From Thaumasiovibrio sp043421945 (GTDB lineage: Bacteria; Pseudomonadota; Gammaproteobacteria; Enterobacterales; Vibrionaceae): a stretch of DNA of 15,587 nt. The stretch spans positions 1 through 15,587 of the forward strand of contig JBHOGO010000097.1 in NCBI GenBank assembly GCA_043421945.1, written 5' to 3'. Positions 6,588 to 15,152 of the stretch are shown here, piece by piece (position 1 is the first letter of the stretch; each line of letters opens with the position of its first letter). Both the position numbers and the translations under genes were made by a program. Under the pieces are notes generated by a model, which saw only the letters and a program-made list of their open reading frames with translations, had not been told where the DNA came from and ran no database searches.

Positions 6588-9247
6588 TTAACTCGTACTT
6601 CATCACGCGTACATATTACTCCTCACATGCACTGGGATCGTGAATGGTATTTCACAACAGAAGAGTCTCGTATTCTTCTTGTGAACAACATGGAAGAAAT
6701 CATGAACCGTCTGGAAAGCGATCCAGAATACAAATACTACGTTTTAGACGGTCAAACAGCCGTTCTAGAAGACTACTTCGCAATCAAACCAGAAAATACA
6801 GGACGCATAAAAGCATTGGTTGAAGCGGGCAAGCTTATTATCGGCCCTTGGTATTCTCAAACTGACACAATGCAGGTTTCTGGTGAGTCAATTGTACGTA
6901 ACATGATGTATGGCATTCGTGACTGCATGACGTTTGGCGATGCAATGAAGATTGGATACCTACCTGACTCATTTAGCATGAGCTCTCAGTTGCCAATGAT
7001 TTACAACGGCTTCGACATTACGCGAGCCATGTTCTGGCGTGGTTGTTCAGAGCGTCACGGCACCAACAAAACAGAATTCTTATGGCAGTCTAATGACGGC
7101 AGTGAAGTAACGGCACAAGTACTTCCGCTCGGCTACGCGATTGGTAAATACCTTCCACAAGACGAAGAAAGCCTGCGTGCTCGTTTAGATAAGTATTTCC
7201 CAGTACTAGAAAAGCCATCGGTAACGAAAGACATTTTGCTACCAAACGGCCACGATCAAATGCCGATTCAAAAAGACATCTTTGAAGTGATGGATAAGCT
7301 TCGCGAAATCTACCCAGATCGTGAATTCAAAATGAGCCGTTACGAAGAAGTGTTCGAGAAAGTAGAAGCTGCACGCGATCAACTGGACACAATCAAAGGC
7401 GAGTTCAACGACGGCAAATACATGCGCGTTCATCGTACGATTTCTTCCACACGTATGGACATTAAACTGATTCACGCGGAAATCGAGAACAAGATTGTAA
7501 ATATCTTAGAGCCCCTAGCGTCTATCGCTTGGACATTAGGCTTCGAATACCACCACGGTTTGATTGAAAAAATGTGGAAAGAGAGCATGAAGAACCATGC
7601 TCATGACTCGATTGGCTGCTGCTGTTCAGACAAGGTACACGCTGAAATCTTAAACCGCTACATCCTTGCGGACGATATGGCGACAAACCTCATCCACTTC
7701 TACAAGCGTAAAATCGTTGACCATATGCCGGATCGCGAAGGTTGCGACAAACTGGCGATGTTTAACCTTTCTCCGTACGAGCGTGAAGAAGTGGTGAACA
7801 CAACCATTACTATCCGCGCTCAAGAATTTTCTATCTTTGATGAAAACGATAATTTAGTTGAGTATTTCATCCAAGACAAGCGCCAAATTGACCCAGGTAA
7901 AGTAGACCGCCAAATTGTTCACTACGGTAACTACGACCCATTCATGGAGTTTGATATTCAAATCAAACATACAGTGCCAGCGATGGGGTTCACTACGTTA
8001 CACATTCAAGGTAACGAGAAGGGCGCAGTGAAAGTTGCTGAGCAGAAAGCGTTCTCATATGAAGAAAGCTTACTAGAGAACGAATACTACCGAATCAATG
8101 TAAACGATAACGGTACTCTGACTATTTTCGATAAAGAGACAGAGCAAGTATTTGACCAAGTACTTCGCCTAGAAGATGGCTCTGATGACGGCGATGAGTA
8201 CGATTATTCTCCATCACGTCAAGAATGGTTATTGTATTCAGATGAATTCCCTGTGGAAACCTCGATTGACCACCAAGGCTTCCAATCGGTGGCGAACATC
8301 TTTATTCGCATGAATGTACCTGCAAACCTTGCCGAGCGTGAAGCGCGATGGGGTCAAAACGGCTTCGTTGAAGCACAGTGCCAAGTGACGCTGAAGCAAG
8401 GGTCTCGTCGTATCGAAGTACGTATGGAGTTAGACAACCAAGCTGATGACCACCGTGTACGTGTCTTGGTACCTACGCCATTTGTTTCTGAACGGTGGTT
8501 GCGGATAACCAGTTCGGTTGCATTACTCGTCTAACCAATGACCCCACAATGGCCGTTTGGGAAGAAGAGAAGTGGAAAGAAGCGCCGGTTCCTGTATACC
8601 AATTAATGAACTTCGCAGCGCTAGAAAACGGCAAAGCGGGCATGGCGATTATGTCGAATGGCTTGCGCGAATTTGAAGTGATTGCATCTCAAGGTGATGA
8701 AAATAGAGATACGTTCGCGCTGACGTTATTCCGCGGTATCGGCGTGTTGGGTAAAGAAGAGCTGCTGCTTCGTCCGGGGCGTCCTTCAGGTATCAAGATC
8801 CCAACACCAGATTCACAAGTACGCGGCAAGTTAGTGTGTGAATTCACCTTGTGTGGTTTCTCGGGTAACCATATTGACGCGAACATCATGGCGCAAGCGC
8901 GTGACAATGTCACTCAAATCGAATGTTACAACAAGATCCCTTATAACGCGATGAAGCTAAACGTGGGTGAGCAGAACCTTCCTATGAGCTTTAGCCTTCT
9001 GTCTAAACAGCAGTCAGGTGCCGTACTAAGTGTGCTAAAGAAAGCAGAAAATGAAGATGCGTTGATCATGCGTGTTTACAACCCGGCAGAAATAGGTTCA
9101 GTATTAGATTCAATCTCTTTCACTCAAGTGGTTTCAAGCTGGAAAGAGACAAGCATGGATGAGCGAGTGCGCGACGGTGAAATTGAAAGCCAAAGCTTTG
9201 GCGAACTGGCGTCTTGCCAAGCGAAAACATTCCAAATCAAATTCTAA
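6588..9247 (+). pseudogene. mngB: Mannosylglycerate hydrolase MngB (GH38), start lost and frameshifted
   Basis: GH38 alpha-mannosidase that splits 2-O-(6-phospho-alpha-mannosyl)-D-glycerate into mannose-6-P and glycerate; very similar to E. coli MngB along its length. Zinc and catalytic residues are visible: HWD at 6630-6638, the Asp of YLPDSF, and HAHDSIGCCCSDKVH. Two lesions show. First, conserved codons for SRVHITPH lie at 6603-6626, upstream of the first ATG (6627), but no ATG, GTG or TTG occurs in frame after the EIIA stop (6573-6575). TTA at 6588, 9 bases after AAGAG, may be a mutated start. Second, one base is missing at about 8492-8494: the frame reads VLVPTPFVSE, then jumps to VVADNQFG in frame +2. 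Inserting one base restores the family sequence. The tail after the shift runs intact to 9247. A G-to-S change in DSFSMS versus E. coli DSFGMS may be drift. Confidence 0.88.
8901..8913. promoter_or_regulatory. matS site (MatP binding)
   Basis: GTGACAATGTCAC fits the 13-bp matS consensus GTGACRNYGTCAC at every position. It lies inside the mngB pseudogene, about 6.3 kb from matP. MatP binds such sites across the Ter macrodomain in E. coli and in vibrios. Confidence 0.8.
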
Positions 9248-9256
9248 TTTCAATAA

Positions 9257-9278
9257 CCCGCTCACCCTGATGGGCGGG
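9257..9278. other. Intergenic stem-loop between mngB and glycerate kinase
   Basis: CCCGCTCA (9257-9264) pairs with TGGGCGGG (9271-9278) with one G-T wobble and a 6-base loop. No T run follows, so it is more likely an mRNA-processing or stability element inside the operon than a terminator. Confidence 0.35.
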
Positions 9279-9292
9279 ATTGGTGGACGACA

Positions 9293-10486
9293 ATGAAAAT
9301 TGTAATTGCCCCTGATTCATATAAAGAATCCCTCGACGCTCATCAAGTTGCATCTTGCATTGAGCGTGGCTTTAAGGACGTTTTCCCTCACGCAGAGTAT
9401 GTGAAGTTACCACTTGCCGATGGCGGAGAAGGCACGGTAGACGTGTTGTTAGAGGCGCTCAATGGCCACAAGCAGCAACGACAAACAACCGACGCAATCG
9501 GACGGAACTGCACGGCATACTGGGCATCATTTGAACAACAGGTTAATGGTAACAGTGTGAACACTGCTCTGGTGGAGTTTGCACAAGCATCGGGCCTAGA
9601 CCGTTTAGCTGTTCAGGAAAGGGCACCTTTAACGGCCTCTTCGTTTGGCACAGGGCTATTGATAAAAGATGCACTCGATCAAGGCGTTGAACAGATTATT
9701 ATCGGCTTAGGCGGTAGCGCAACTAACGACGCTGGAGCTGGTATTTTACAAGCATTGGGAGGTAAGTTATTAGACCAGCAAGGCAACGAGTTATCTGGTG
9801 GCGGCGCTGAGTTAAGTCAGTTAGCAAGTATTGATCTTGATGGTTTGCATCCTCGATGTAAAGACGTCACGTTTGTTATCGCGTGCGATGTGGCGAATCC
9901 ACTGTGTGGTGAAAGCGGAGCAAGTACCGTGTTTGGTCCGCAAAAAGGCGCATCACAAATTCAAGTTCAGCAGCTTGATGCTGCTATTGGGCACTTTGCT
10001 GATATCGCCCAAGCATATACGGGCGTTAATCATCGTGACAGCAAAGGTTTTGGTGCTGCTGGTGGCTCACCCTTAGGGTTAAGCCTAGCATTCGATATTC
10101 AAATTAAAGCGGGCATTGAGATGGTTCTTGATGCGTTGGATGCGGATAACATGCTTGCTGGTGCTTCATTCGTCGTGACTGGAGAAGGGCAGATGGATAA
10201 TCAAACGCTACAAGGAAAAGCCCCTTTTGGTATCGCCCAGCGTGCTCTAAGACAGAATATCCCAACAATTGCCATTGCGGGCTCTCTGGGTCAAGAAGTT
10301 GAAAAGCTCTATGACTCAATGTCTAGCTTATTCGGAACCGTTAGATCGCCTCAGTCTTTGCCTCAAGTGTTAGATGAAGCGGAGCAAAACCTGATTAGAA
10401 CCTCTCGAAACGTGGCAGCGACTTTACAATTAGGTCAGCAAATTTTATCCGCTCAACCATCTACGCAAAATAAAGACGAACGGTAA
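9293..10486 (+). CDS. garK: Glycerate 2-kinase (GarK/GlxK type)
   Basis: A 397-aa cytosolic kinase that phosphorylates D-glycerate to 2-phosphoglycerate. It begins MKIVIAPDSYKESL as in E. coli GarK and GlxK. Family motifs are intact: LADGGEGTVD (41-50), the glycine-rich GLGGSATNDAGAG (138-150) and TGEGQMDNQT near residue 300. The family is usually about 380 aa; the surplus is a polar C-terminal tail (SAQPSTQNKDER). A GGTGGA ribosome binding site precedes ATG 9293. It lies 45 bases after mngB and 28 before manA, so it was the middle gene of the mannosylglycerate operon and would use the glycerate released by MngB. It is the only enzyme gene of the cassette without a visible lesion. Which paralogue it is (GarK or GlxK) cannot be told. 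Its promoter is probably lost with the 5' end of the operon unless a local one exists. Confidence 0.92.
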   Translation: MKIVIAPDSYKESLDAHQVASCIERGFKDVFPHAEYVKLPLADGGEGTVDVLLEALNGHKQQRQTTDAIGRNCTAYWASFEQQVNGNSVNTALVEFAQASGLDRLAVQERAPLTASSFGTGLLIKDALDQGVEQIIIGLGGSATNDAGAGILQALGGKLLDQQGNELSGGGAELSQLASIDLDGLHPRCKDVTFVIACDVANPLCGESGASTVFGPQKGASQIQVQQLDAAIGHFADIAQAYTGVNHRDSKGFGAAGGSPLGLSLAFDIQIKAGIEMVLDALDADNMLAGASFVVTGEGQMDNQTLQGKAPFGIAQRALRQNIPTIAIAGSLGQEVEKLYDSMSSLFGTVRSPQSLPQVLDEAEQNLIRTSRNVAATLQLGQQILSAQPSTQNKDER

Positions 10487-10514
10487 GAAAATCAAGAAGA
10501 TAGTGAGAACCGCT

Positions 10515-11560
10515 ATGCAAACGAATTTATACAAGCTTGATAACGTTATTAAAAACTATGACTGGGGCAGCCTAGTGGCTATGAATGAGCTGTTTGGTAT
10601 TGAAAATCCAAGTAACGAGCCACAAGCGGAGATTTGGATGGGATCTCACCCTAATGGATGTTCAAAAATTGCGGAAAATGGAGAATTACTTTCTGATTTA
10701 ATCAAAAAGGATCCTGTCGCAGTATTAGGCGAATACACGGTTCATCGATTTGGTCATTTGCCTTATTTGTTCAAAGTTTTAGCTGCAGATAAAGCACTGT
10801 CGGTACAAGTTCATCCTTGCAGAGAAAAAGCACAGCTTGGTTACTTAAAAGAGAATGACTTAGGTATCGAATTAGGTGCCTCTAATCGTAACTACCGCGA
10901 TGATAACCATAAGCCAGAGCTGGTTTATGCATTAACGTTTTACAAAGCAATGAATGGCTTTAGACCTATCCTAGAAATCATCTCATTGTTTGAGCAAGCG
11001 AATATCGCGACACTGAATGATGACTTGGATGCCCTTAAAGCGTTGCCAACACCTCAAGGTTTGAAGCAGTTCTTTACTGTGGTTATGAGTCTTTCGGGGG
11101 ATAAGAAAACGACCGCCCTGAATGAGCTTAAAACGGCTATGGAACAGCGCCCACGTACAGCAAAAGCACGTGAAGCATTTGGTCTGATTAAGCGCTTTGT
11201 TGACGAATATTCAAATGATATCGGCCTGTTTTCTCCATTGATTCTTAACGTGATTGAATTAGAACCGGGCGAAGCAATGTTTCTGCATGCTGAAACGCCA
11301 CATGCCTACGTACAAGGTACTGGATTAGAGATCATGGCAACGATGACTTTGGTTTCGAAGTGCTTGAATGCCATGAAACTAAGCGCCGTTTGCAGTTTGT
11401 GCGCAGCGCTGAAATCCTATTCTGTATGACTGGGGAAGTGTCAATCATATGTGCTGATAAAACGGTAAAACTAAAAGCGGGCGAATCTGCTTTTGTTTGT
11501 CACAGCGCTATCAGTTACCAATATCAAGGGAGCGGCACATTGGCCCGAGCGTTTAATTAG
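10515..11560 (+). pseudogene. manA: Mannose-6-phosphate isomerase ManA, internal deletion with frameshift
   Basis: Type I mannose-6-phosphate isomerase converting mannose-6-P to fructose-6-P. ATG 10515 is preferred over GTG 10503 because GAGA precedes it and the protein then starts MQTNLYKLDN. The zinc ligands Gln98 and His100 (VQVHP), Glu135 (HKPEL) and the later His of HAETPHAY are present. After GLEIMA (to 11339) the frame is lost; the expected next segment, with the catalytic Arg of the NVLRAGLTPK region, is missing. From 11342, frame +2 resumes at DDFGFEVLE and continues through SAEILFCMTGE and GESAFV to LARAFN and a stop. Compared with E. coli ManA (391 aa) about 50 codons are deleted, in a number of bases not divisible by three. 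It would have handled the mannose-6-P from MngB; a functional housekeeping manA probably exists elsewhere. Confidence 0.87.
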
Positions 11561-11646
11561 CTCCCGATGATTTGCCGTTATCGCTGGTGGCTATACACCA
11601 CAAAGGTTGAAGTGAGGGCATATCTCGGTTTATTTATTGCACAGGC

Positions 11647-11680
11647 GGCTCATTTGAGCCACTATGTAAAGGTCATATGA
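11647..11680. promoter_or_regulatory. Paired palindromes upstream of the Xre/RES operon
   Basis: GGCTCATTTGAGCC (11647-11660) is a perfect inverted repeat and TCATATGA (11673-11680, followed by GC) is a second palindrome of similar core, TCATWTGA. Their centres are 23 bp apart, about two helical turns, ending 21 bases before the antitoxin ATG. A TTGCAC at 11637-11642 could be a -35 upstream, placing the first palindrome in the promoter spacer. They fit autoregulatory operators of the Xre antitoxin; binding is not shown. Confidence 0.5.
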
Positions 11681-11701
11681 GCTGAAAATTGGAGCATTGC
11701 T

Positions 11702-12154
11702 ATGGCTACTGCTGAACTAAAGAGTTTTAAGCCCACACGTAATAACAAAACCAATTTTTGGTTTAGCCTTGGGATTGAAGATGCAAAAACAGCACGAACA
11801 GATGCTGTACACCAAGGTTTTAAGCCAAAGGTCTACCGTAATATCATAGAAAGGACGAAGCTATCTCAAAATGAGTTTCACCATGTTACTCATATTCCCG
11901 TTAGTACCATCAAGCGTCGGCTAAAAAATGGAGAGCGCTTTAATACGCAAGAAAGCGATGCCATTTATAGGCTTGCGATGCTTATTAAGTTAGCGACCGA
12001 ATTATTCAATGATGAGAAAAGGGCCTTAGAATGGATGCGTGAAAGCGTCTATGGCTTGGGTGGAAAGAGGCCGCTAGATATGGTGTCGACCACCGTGGAC
12101 TTTGAAATTGTAAAAGATCTCATCGGTAGAGTGGAGCACGGGGTCTTCTCATAA
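11702..12154 (+). CDS. Xre/MbcA/ParS-type antitoxin of a RES system
   Basis: A 150-aa antitoxin. A helix-turn-helix-like region lies at about 45-80 (RTKLSQNEFHHVTHIPVSTI, then KRRLKNGERF). It is followed by the C-terminal toxin-binding MbcA/ParS/Xre (DUF2384-type) domain with the typical A-x2-WMRES, LGGKRPLDMV and IGRVEHGVF motifs. The stop overlaps the toxin start by one base (TAATG), the usual coupled antitoxin-first order. Ribosome binding site GGAG is 7 bases before ATG 11702. The antitoxin should bind and block the RES toxin and, with it, repress the operon at the palindromes upstream. The domain assignment is firm; neutralisation is inferred from the family. Confidence 0.92.
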   Translation: MATAELKSFKPTRNNKTNFWFSLGIEDAKTARTDAVHQGFKPKVYRNIIERTKLSQNEFHHVTHIPVSTIKRRLKNGERFNTQESDAIYRLAMLIKLATELFNDEKRALEWMRESVYGLGGKRPLDMVSTTVDFEIVKDLIGRVEHGVFS

Positions 12155-12624
12155 TGAAGCTTTACCGCTTAACTCAAAAAAAGTTTTCAGATACACCTTT
12201 TAGCCCTGCAGGAGCCAAGCTATACGGCGGTAGGTGGAACTCTAAGGGGACAGAGGCTTTGTATTTCGCAGAATCAGAGTCTCTGTGTTCGCTTGAAGTG
12301 TTTGTTCATGTGAATAATGACCCCAATATCGTGGATCAATACGATCTTTATCGCATAGAGGTTCCAGACGAGCTTATTGTAAAGCTTGACGAAGAAGACC
12401 TACCTGAAACATGGAGAAGTATTCCTGCAAGTGAAGACACACAGGAAATTGGGGATGAGTTCCTGAATATGCAAGACCCCCAATATGCCGCTCTGCAAGT
12501 TCCTTCAACCATTTCCCCAAGAGACAAAAACTATGTCGTTAATCCAAACCATTCAGCGATGAAAGCGATTTTCGAGAAACATGAAAAGCTCGAATTTGGA
12601 TTTGATCCTCGCATTTTTAAATAA
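12154..12624 (+). CDS. RES-domain toxin (NAD+ phosphorylase type)
   Basis: A 156-aa RES-domain toxin. Characterised relatives (MbcT and others) degrade cellular NAD+, by phosphorolysis or hydrolysis, and stop growth unless the antitoxin is present. The three conserved residues that name the family are visible: Arg27 in YGGRWNSKG, Glu48 in SLCSLEVF, and Ser118 in LQVPSTI, followed by the conserved NYVVNPNH (126-133). Length is normal. No signal peptide; acts in the cytosol. It is translationally coupled to the antitoxin. No lesion is seen, so the pair looks active, unlike the decayed operon just upstream. No clear terminator follows. Confidence 0.93.
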   Translation: MKLYRLTQKKFSDTPFSPAGAKLYGGRWNSKGTEALYFAESESLCSLEVFVHVNNDPNIVDQYDLYRIEVPDELIVKLDEEDLPETWRSIPASEDTQEIGDEFLNMQDPQYAALQVPSTISPRDKNYVVNPNHSAMKAIFEKHEKLEFGFDPRIFK

Positions 12625-13190
12625 TTGAATAAGCATAAATAGGCTAACACCACCACATCAAAGTGTCTAATTGATTGTAATTTATACGATTCTATGTATT
12701 TACAGCTCTGCTGTACTCGGGTTACCCGTAACCCCGACAACATACTTGATAGCATTTCAATCCAAATCTAACCGGTTATGCATAGCCACACTAAGTCGCA
12801 AATTTACTCAGGAATTATAATCCCTTACCTTCCTATTCGAGAAAGGTGATGCTATTGATGTCGCAGCAAGCTTTCTCTGCGCCACAACGTCATTAAATGT
12901 TGAGGTGAGTGAGTAAAAATAAGTTGCACAAAGCTACCCGAAAACAAAGAGTAAAGAGCGCTCTTATCGAGTGAGTAAAAGTTAACCGCCGCAAGGGATT
13001 AATGGTTAAATTGTGACATTAATGCAAAAAAAGTGCCATTTATTACCTTTGGTTACCTGGGGTAATATTCTGAAACTCTTAATGTGCAATCTTGCTTCAC
13101 ATTTCATTGTATTGTGTCTTTTCATCGTCGGGCAGTAAGTTCGACTCAAACTACGTGTTTGATAAGACACCAGATTAAATGGAATTCTCA
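12625..13190. other. Gene-free intergenic region of about 570 bases
   Basis: I find no credible gene here. Structures noted: TACAGC and GCTGTA flanking TCT (about 12700-12714), next to GGGTTAC and GTAACCC around CC (12719-12734), two small adjacent hairpins without T runs; and a 12-base direct repeat GAGTGAGTAAAA at 12907-12918 and 12969-12980. The last 100 bases should hold the promoter of the lipoprotein gene, but I cannot pick convincing -35 and -10 boxes. Confidence 0.6.
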
Positions 13191-14474
13191 ATGAAAAAAC
13201 ATATCCTTACTATTGCTATAGCGATTTCTCTCTCTGCTTGCGGTAGCTCTAGTGATGACAACTCAAATGGTGGTGGCAGTGAGGGGGACGGCATTTTTAA
13301 CCCTCCTACAGGTGAACTAGCCCAGAAAATGAAAGCGGTCTCAGTTAAAGATAGCCAGGTTGATCTTTTGGCAAACTGTGGCACAACTGGCACAACATTC
13401 GAGACTGAAGATTTGGTTATCGGATACTTTAAAGAGGCGTTGACACAACGATATGACGCTGATTTATTTTATGCAGCACAACTGTCCCAAGTTGGACTTG
13501 ATGAGCTAGTGGAATTCGGACGATTTGATAAAGCCACAGACCTAGGCTTAGACGGCCAAAACAAATGGTTTGTTTGCTTTGACAACTCGAAAACAGGCAA
13601 TGGCACTGGTTTTGTTGGTGGACTTGAATTTAGCCCAACTGCATTTGATCAGTATGGCTTGCACCTAGCGAAACATGAACTATTCCATACAATTCAATCG
13701 CGCTTCCTAAACGATGAATATGGATACTTGCACTTACCATTTTGGTTTCAAGAAGCATCGGCAGAGTTTTTTGCTTATGACGGACAACACCCAAATGTAA
13801 CGGGCTCCTTCATGCAAACCTTTTTAGCTGACGTCTACAAAGAAAGCAATATATCTGCTAAAACACCAACAGCGATAGAGACGTGGAATACTGATCAGCA
13901 GATCCGCCAACACTTACCGGAGTACCAAAACTCCCTTTACAAGATATATACGACCGCTCTAAATTATTTAGTTGCAAAAGACCTCACTCAAGACAACATC
14001 ATTGAGTTAACACGCAACTCATACTTAGCCGGCCAGAATTTCGAGACTCGTCCACAGTTCCATAGTGCTATTCAGGCACTTGAGGCGGATGGTGAGCTTA
14101 ATCTTCCTAGTGGCTACGAGTATCTTGACCTAAAGGTTTCGGAGACATTTAAGGAACTTGTCGTAGATGATTGGTTGGGCGGCGCAGAATATACAGCTAG
14201 CTTCACTTCAGTATCACCAGATATTGAAATTGGGCACCTATTTTTAATACCGCTAACTGACAAGGGTGATGACTACAGCATTCCAGTAGCTAGCAACCAA
14301 CAGAGCTACTCATATATCAGCGGCAGTGTGCTTAACGGAGCCTATGAGCTTTATGCAATTGACACGCTAGATACGCATGTTTACGGCCCAATCACTCAAA
14401 GCGTTGTAAATGGTGAGCTTGGCGATGTTGACTTCACCGGTGTTGGTGAGTGTACGACCTGTGATGATGATTAA
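13191..14474 (+). CDS. Lipoprotein with HExxH zinc metallopeptidase motif
   Basis: A 427-aa predicted lipoprotein. The signal peptide MKKHILTIAIAISLSAC has a lipobox (LSAC, Cys17), followed by a Ser/Asp/Gly-rich linker of about 20 residues. A gluzincin-like signature is visible: LAKHELFHTIQSRF (His162, Glu163, His166) and, 22 residues later, PFWFQEASAEFF, where Glu188 would be the third zinc ligand. The central part is largely helical; the last about 110 residues look beta-rich (TASFTSVSPDIEIGH and onwards) and may be an accessory domain. It ends in an unusual CTTCDDD. ATG 13191 is chosen over 13179 because GGAA lies 6 bases before it and the signal peptide then begins properly. Likely anchored in the outer membrane or exported; substrate unknown. 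I cannot name the family. Monocistronic. Confidence 0.8.
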   Translation: MKKHILTIAIAISLSACGSSSDDNSNGGGSEGDGIFNPPTGELAQKMKAVSVKDSQVDLLANCGTTGTTFETEDLVIGYFKEALTQRYDADLFYAAQLSQVGLDELVEFGRFDKATDLGLDGQNKWFVCFDNSKTGNGTGFVGGLEFSPTAFDQYGLHLAKHELFHTIQSRFLNDEYGYLHLPFWFQEASAEFFAYDGQHPNVTGSFMQTFLADVYKESNISAKTPTAIETWNTDQQIRQHLPEYQNSLYKIYTTALNYLVAKDLTQDNIIELTRNSYLAGQNFETRPQFHSAIQALEADGELNLPSGYEYLDLKVSETFKELVVDDWLGGAEYTASFTSVSPDIEIGHLFLIPLTDKGDDYSIPVASNQQSYSYISGSVLNGAYELYAIDTLDTHVYGPITQSVVNGELGDVDFTGVGECTTCDDD

Positions 14475-14492
14475 ATCTAACCTATAAATGAA

Positions 14493-14524
14493 CCAGCCTG
14501 CGAGATTCATCAGCTGCAGGCTGG
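14493..14524 (+). terminator. Hairpin after the lipoprotein gene
   Basis: CCAGCCTGC (14493-14501) pairs with GCAGGCTGG (14516-14524), a perfect 9-bp stem with a 14-base loop, 19 bases after the stop. No strong T run follows, so termination is likely but may be inefficient. Confidence 0.5.
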
Positions 14525-14625
14525 AATCCTCCGCTAACTCCATATTCATGTACTACCTACCAAATTGACTTGTTTGATGTACATTAGTAAAGCTAATTAC
14601 ATGTTTTTTAATTGAAGATATTTAA

Positions 14626-15032
14626 CAAGCTGACGCTGAACGTGTTGCTGATGATGCGCCACTATTGGATGAAACCGCCGTTCGGGAGTTTAGCAACGGC
14701 AAGAAACTATTAGCCGCCACCTTTGAAGAGTTGGGGGGGGGACATCGCCCATCATAGGCAAAGCGAGCGGGCGGTTAGGGCAGTGTTTCACTGGCGGGCG
14801 TCGCTATGCCATAGAGTGCCATAGCGCCTTTCAGAGAGGTCAAGAAGTACCCAAGACCATCATTGCCAATAGCCAGTATCAGTGGATAGGGAAACAGGCG
14901 AGGTTGAAAGGTGCTAAGTATTTAGCGGAGGAGGCGGGGGTTAATTTCAGTAAAGTTTATGAACTGAAAGCCGGTCAGTACACTCTGAATAAAATTGTCT
15001 CAAGCATATTTACTGAAGGAGAAATATACTGA
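14626..15032 (+). pseudogene. Unrecognised gene fragment broken at a poly-G tract
   Basis: The frame opens after a TAA (14623-14625) as QADAERVADDAPLLDETAV and reads through FEELGGG to a run of nine G (14733-14741), then hits a stop at once. One frame over it continues as TSPIIGKASGRLGQCF, through IANSQYQWIGKQARLKG and EEAGVNFSKVYELKAGQYT, to TGA at 15030-15032. Ten G, or seven, would join the halves into about 135 residues. There is no start codon in a good context, so the 5' end is also lost. The translation looks like real protein, but I do not recognise the family. Base composition is richer in G and C than the flanks, and phage debris follows, so foreign origin is likely. Confidence 0.55.
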
Positions 15033-15122
15033 CTAAAATAGGTAATAGCATTAAGTATTCTCAAATGCATTCGAATTAAAGCCTAATAGGCTAACCACAT
15101 AACCTAACAGCTTACCCTCTCT

Positions 15123-15148
15123 ACACATGCTCCTCGGCGTGTGTTTTT
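15123..15148 (+). terminator. Rho-independent terminator
   Basis: ACACATGC (15123-15130) pairs with GCGTGTGT (15137-15144) with one wobble pair and a 6-base loop, followed by TTTTG. It would end transcription coming from the broken gene at 14626-15032. Confidence 0.7.
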
Positions 15149-15152
15149 GTAT

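Noticed and set aside
8484..8534. Programmed frameshift in mngB
   Set aside because: No slippery heptamer, no internal ribosome binding site or stimulatory structure, and other pathway genes are broken too.
8836..8847. GTGAATTCAC palindrome as a CRP site
   Set aside because: Spacing is wrong for TGTGA-N6-TCACA and it lies inside mngB coding sequence.
13179..13190. ATG 13179 as start of the lipoprotein
   Set aside because: It adds MEFS ahead of the signal peptide and lacks a ribosome binding site; ATG 13191 has GGAA at good distance.
12625..13190. Integron attC site or tRNA in the gap
   Set aside because: No paired attC core sites or cloverleaf could be found among the small inverted repeats.
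14615..14632. dif/XerCD site near the phage debris
   Set aside because: ATTTAACA matches half of a XerD arm, but the centre and the XerC arm do not match.
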